A DNA stretch of 64,000 nucleotides. Source: Companilactobacillus zhongbaensis. Its GTDB lineage: Bacteria; Bacillota; Bacilli; Lactobacillales; Lactobacillaceae. Positions within the stretch are counted from its first letter, which is position 1, and every line of letters begins with the position of its first letter. The position numbers and the translations under genes are program-made. The stretch spans positions 19,745-83,744 of the forward strand of contig NZ_RHOM01000009.1 of NCBI RefSeq assembly GCF_003946515.1, read 5' to 3'. Below the pieces are notes generated by a model that saw only the letters and a list, made by a program, of their open reading frames with translations, did no database searches and was not told where the DNA came from. Below are positions 63,948 to 64,000 of the stretch, in pieces.

Positions 63948-63980
63948 TAAGGCGTCGAAACCAATTACAAAGGAGTATTC

Positions 63981-64000
63981 ATGTCCATGTCTATTTTACA
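63981..64000 (+). CDS. Start of a gene cut by the window edge
   Basis: AAAGGAG five bases before ATG 63981 and the codons MSMSIL show a translated start; nothing more is visible, so no function can be given. Confidence 0.65.

Overview
The window looks like a low-GC Firmicutes chromosome from the Lactobacillaceae. The signs are strong AGGAG ribosome-binding sites, a surface protein with an LPQTG anchor, SLAP-type and DUF915-type secreted proteins, CcpA (cre) sites, a T-box leader, and the Lactobacillus-type folate operon folB-folK-folE-folC-rdgB-folP. The Companilactobacillus (alimentarius/farciminis) group is my best guess, but it is inference. No rRNA, tRNA, CRISPR array, prophage or transposase gene was seen.

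Layout. 1-2.5 kb: phosphate uptake (pstS, start of pstC) with a five-repeat Pho box, diverging from an OmpR-type regulator whose receiver is degenerate. 2.6-4.6 kb: a lone HicB-like antitoxin and a pseudogene broken by two in-frame stops. 4.7-8.3 kb: a four-NEAT-domain surface protein and a proline iminopeptidase. 8.9-11.6 kb: secreted nuclease with a coupled lipoprotein, flavodoxin, NAD(P)-binding protein. 11.6-16.2 kb: folate operon. 16.4-21.5 kb: two tandem histidine phosphatases, a PEPCK/HprK-like P-loop protein, a secreted hydrolase. 21.9-27.2 kb: a cell-surface cluster with two duplicated GT-C type membrane glycosyltransferases around an acyltransferase, a lipoprotein and a SLAP protein. 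28-34.8 kb: two paralogous secreted proteins under cre sites, a TetR regulator, a circularly permuted secreted GH3 beta-glucosidase and a new 32-residue peptide gene. 35.5-41.2 kb: Abi/HEPN protein, a T-box-controlled NhaC-type transporter, a glutamine-type ABC transporter. 42.2-50.4 kb: a peptide-type ABC exporter pair, amino acid permease, DNA repair methyltransferase, thioesterase, pentapeptide protein, HAD phosphatase. 51-58 kb: hflX with a leader peptide, and the oppABCDF operon. 59-63.4 kb: vitamin B6 module (MocR regulator, kinase, ECF S component) and a 2-hydroxyacid dehydrogenase.

The most unusual content lies between the genes. At least twelve copies of a GC-rich, highly folded element (called E here, about 155-190 bp) occur in 64 kb. 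Each has a long outer stem enclosing two inner hairpins and ends in a conserved GGCAGTGAACC or close variant. The stems change sequence from copy to copy while keeping their pairing, and most copies carry an AT-rich flank with a TAAGTACCGT motif. Six copies form three inverted pairs with flanks facing inward and hairpins at the outer ends, like non-autonomous composite elements. A second folded family (F2, three copies, about 120-180 bp) shows the same compensatory pattern. No protein or RNA family known to me matches either; they are the best candidates for an undescribed system, either mobilised elements or families of structured RNA.
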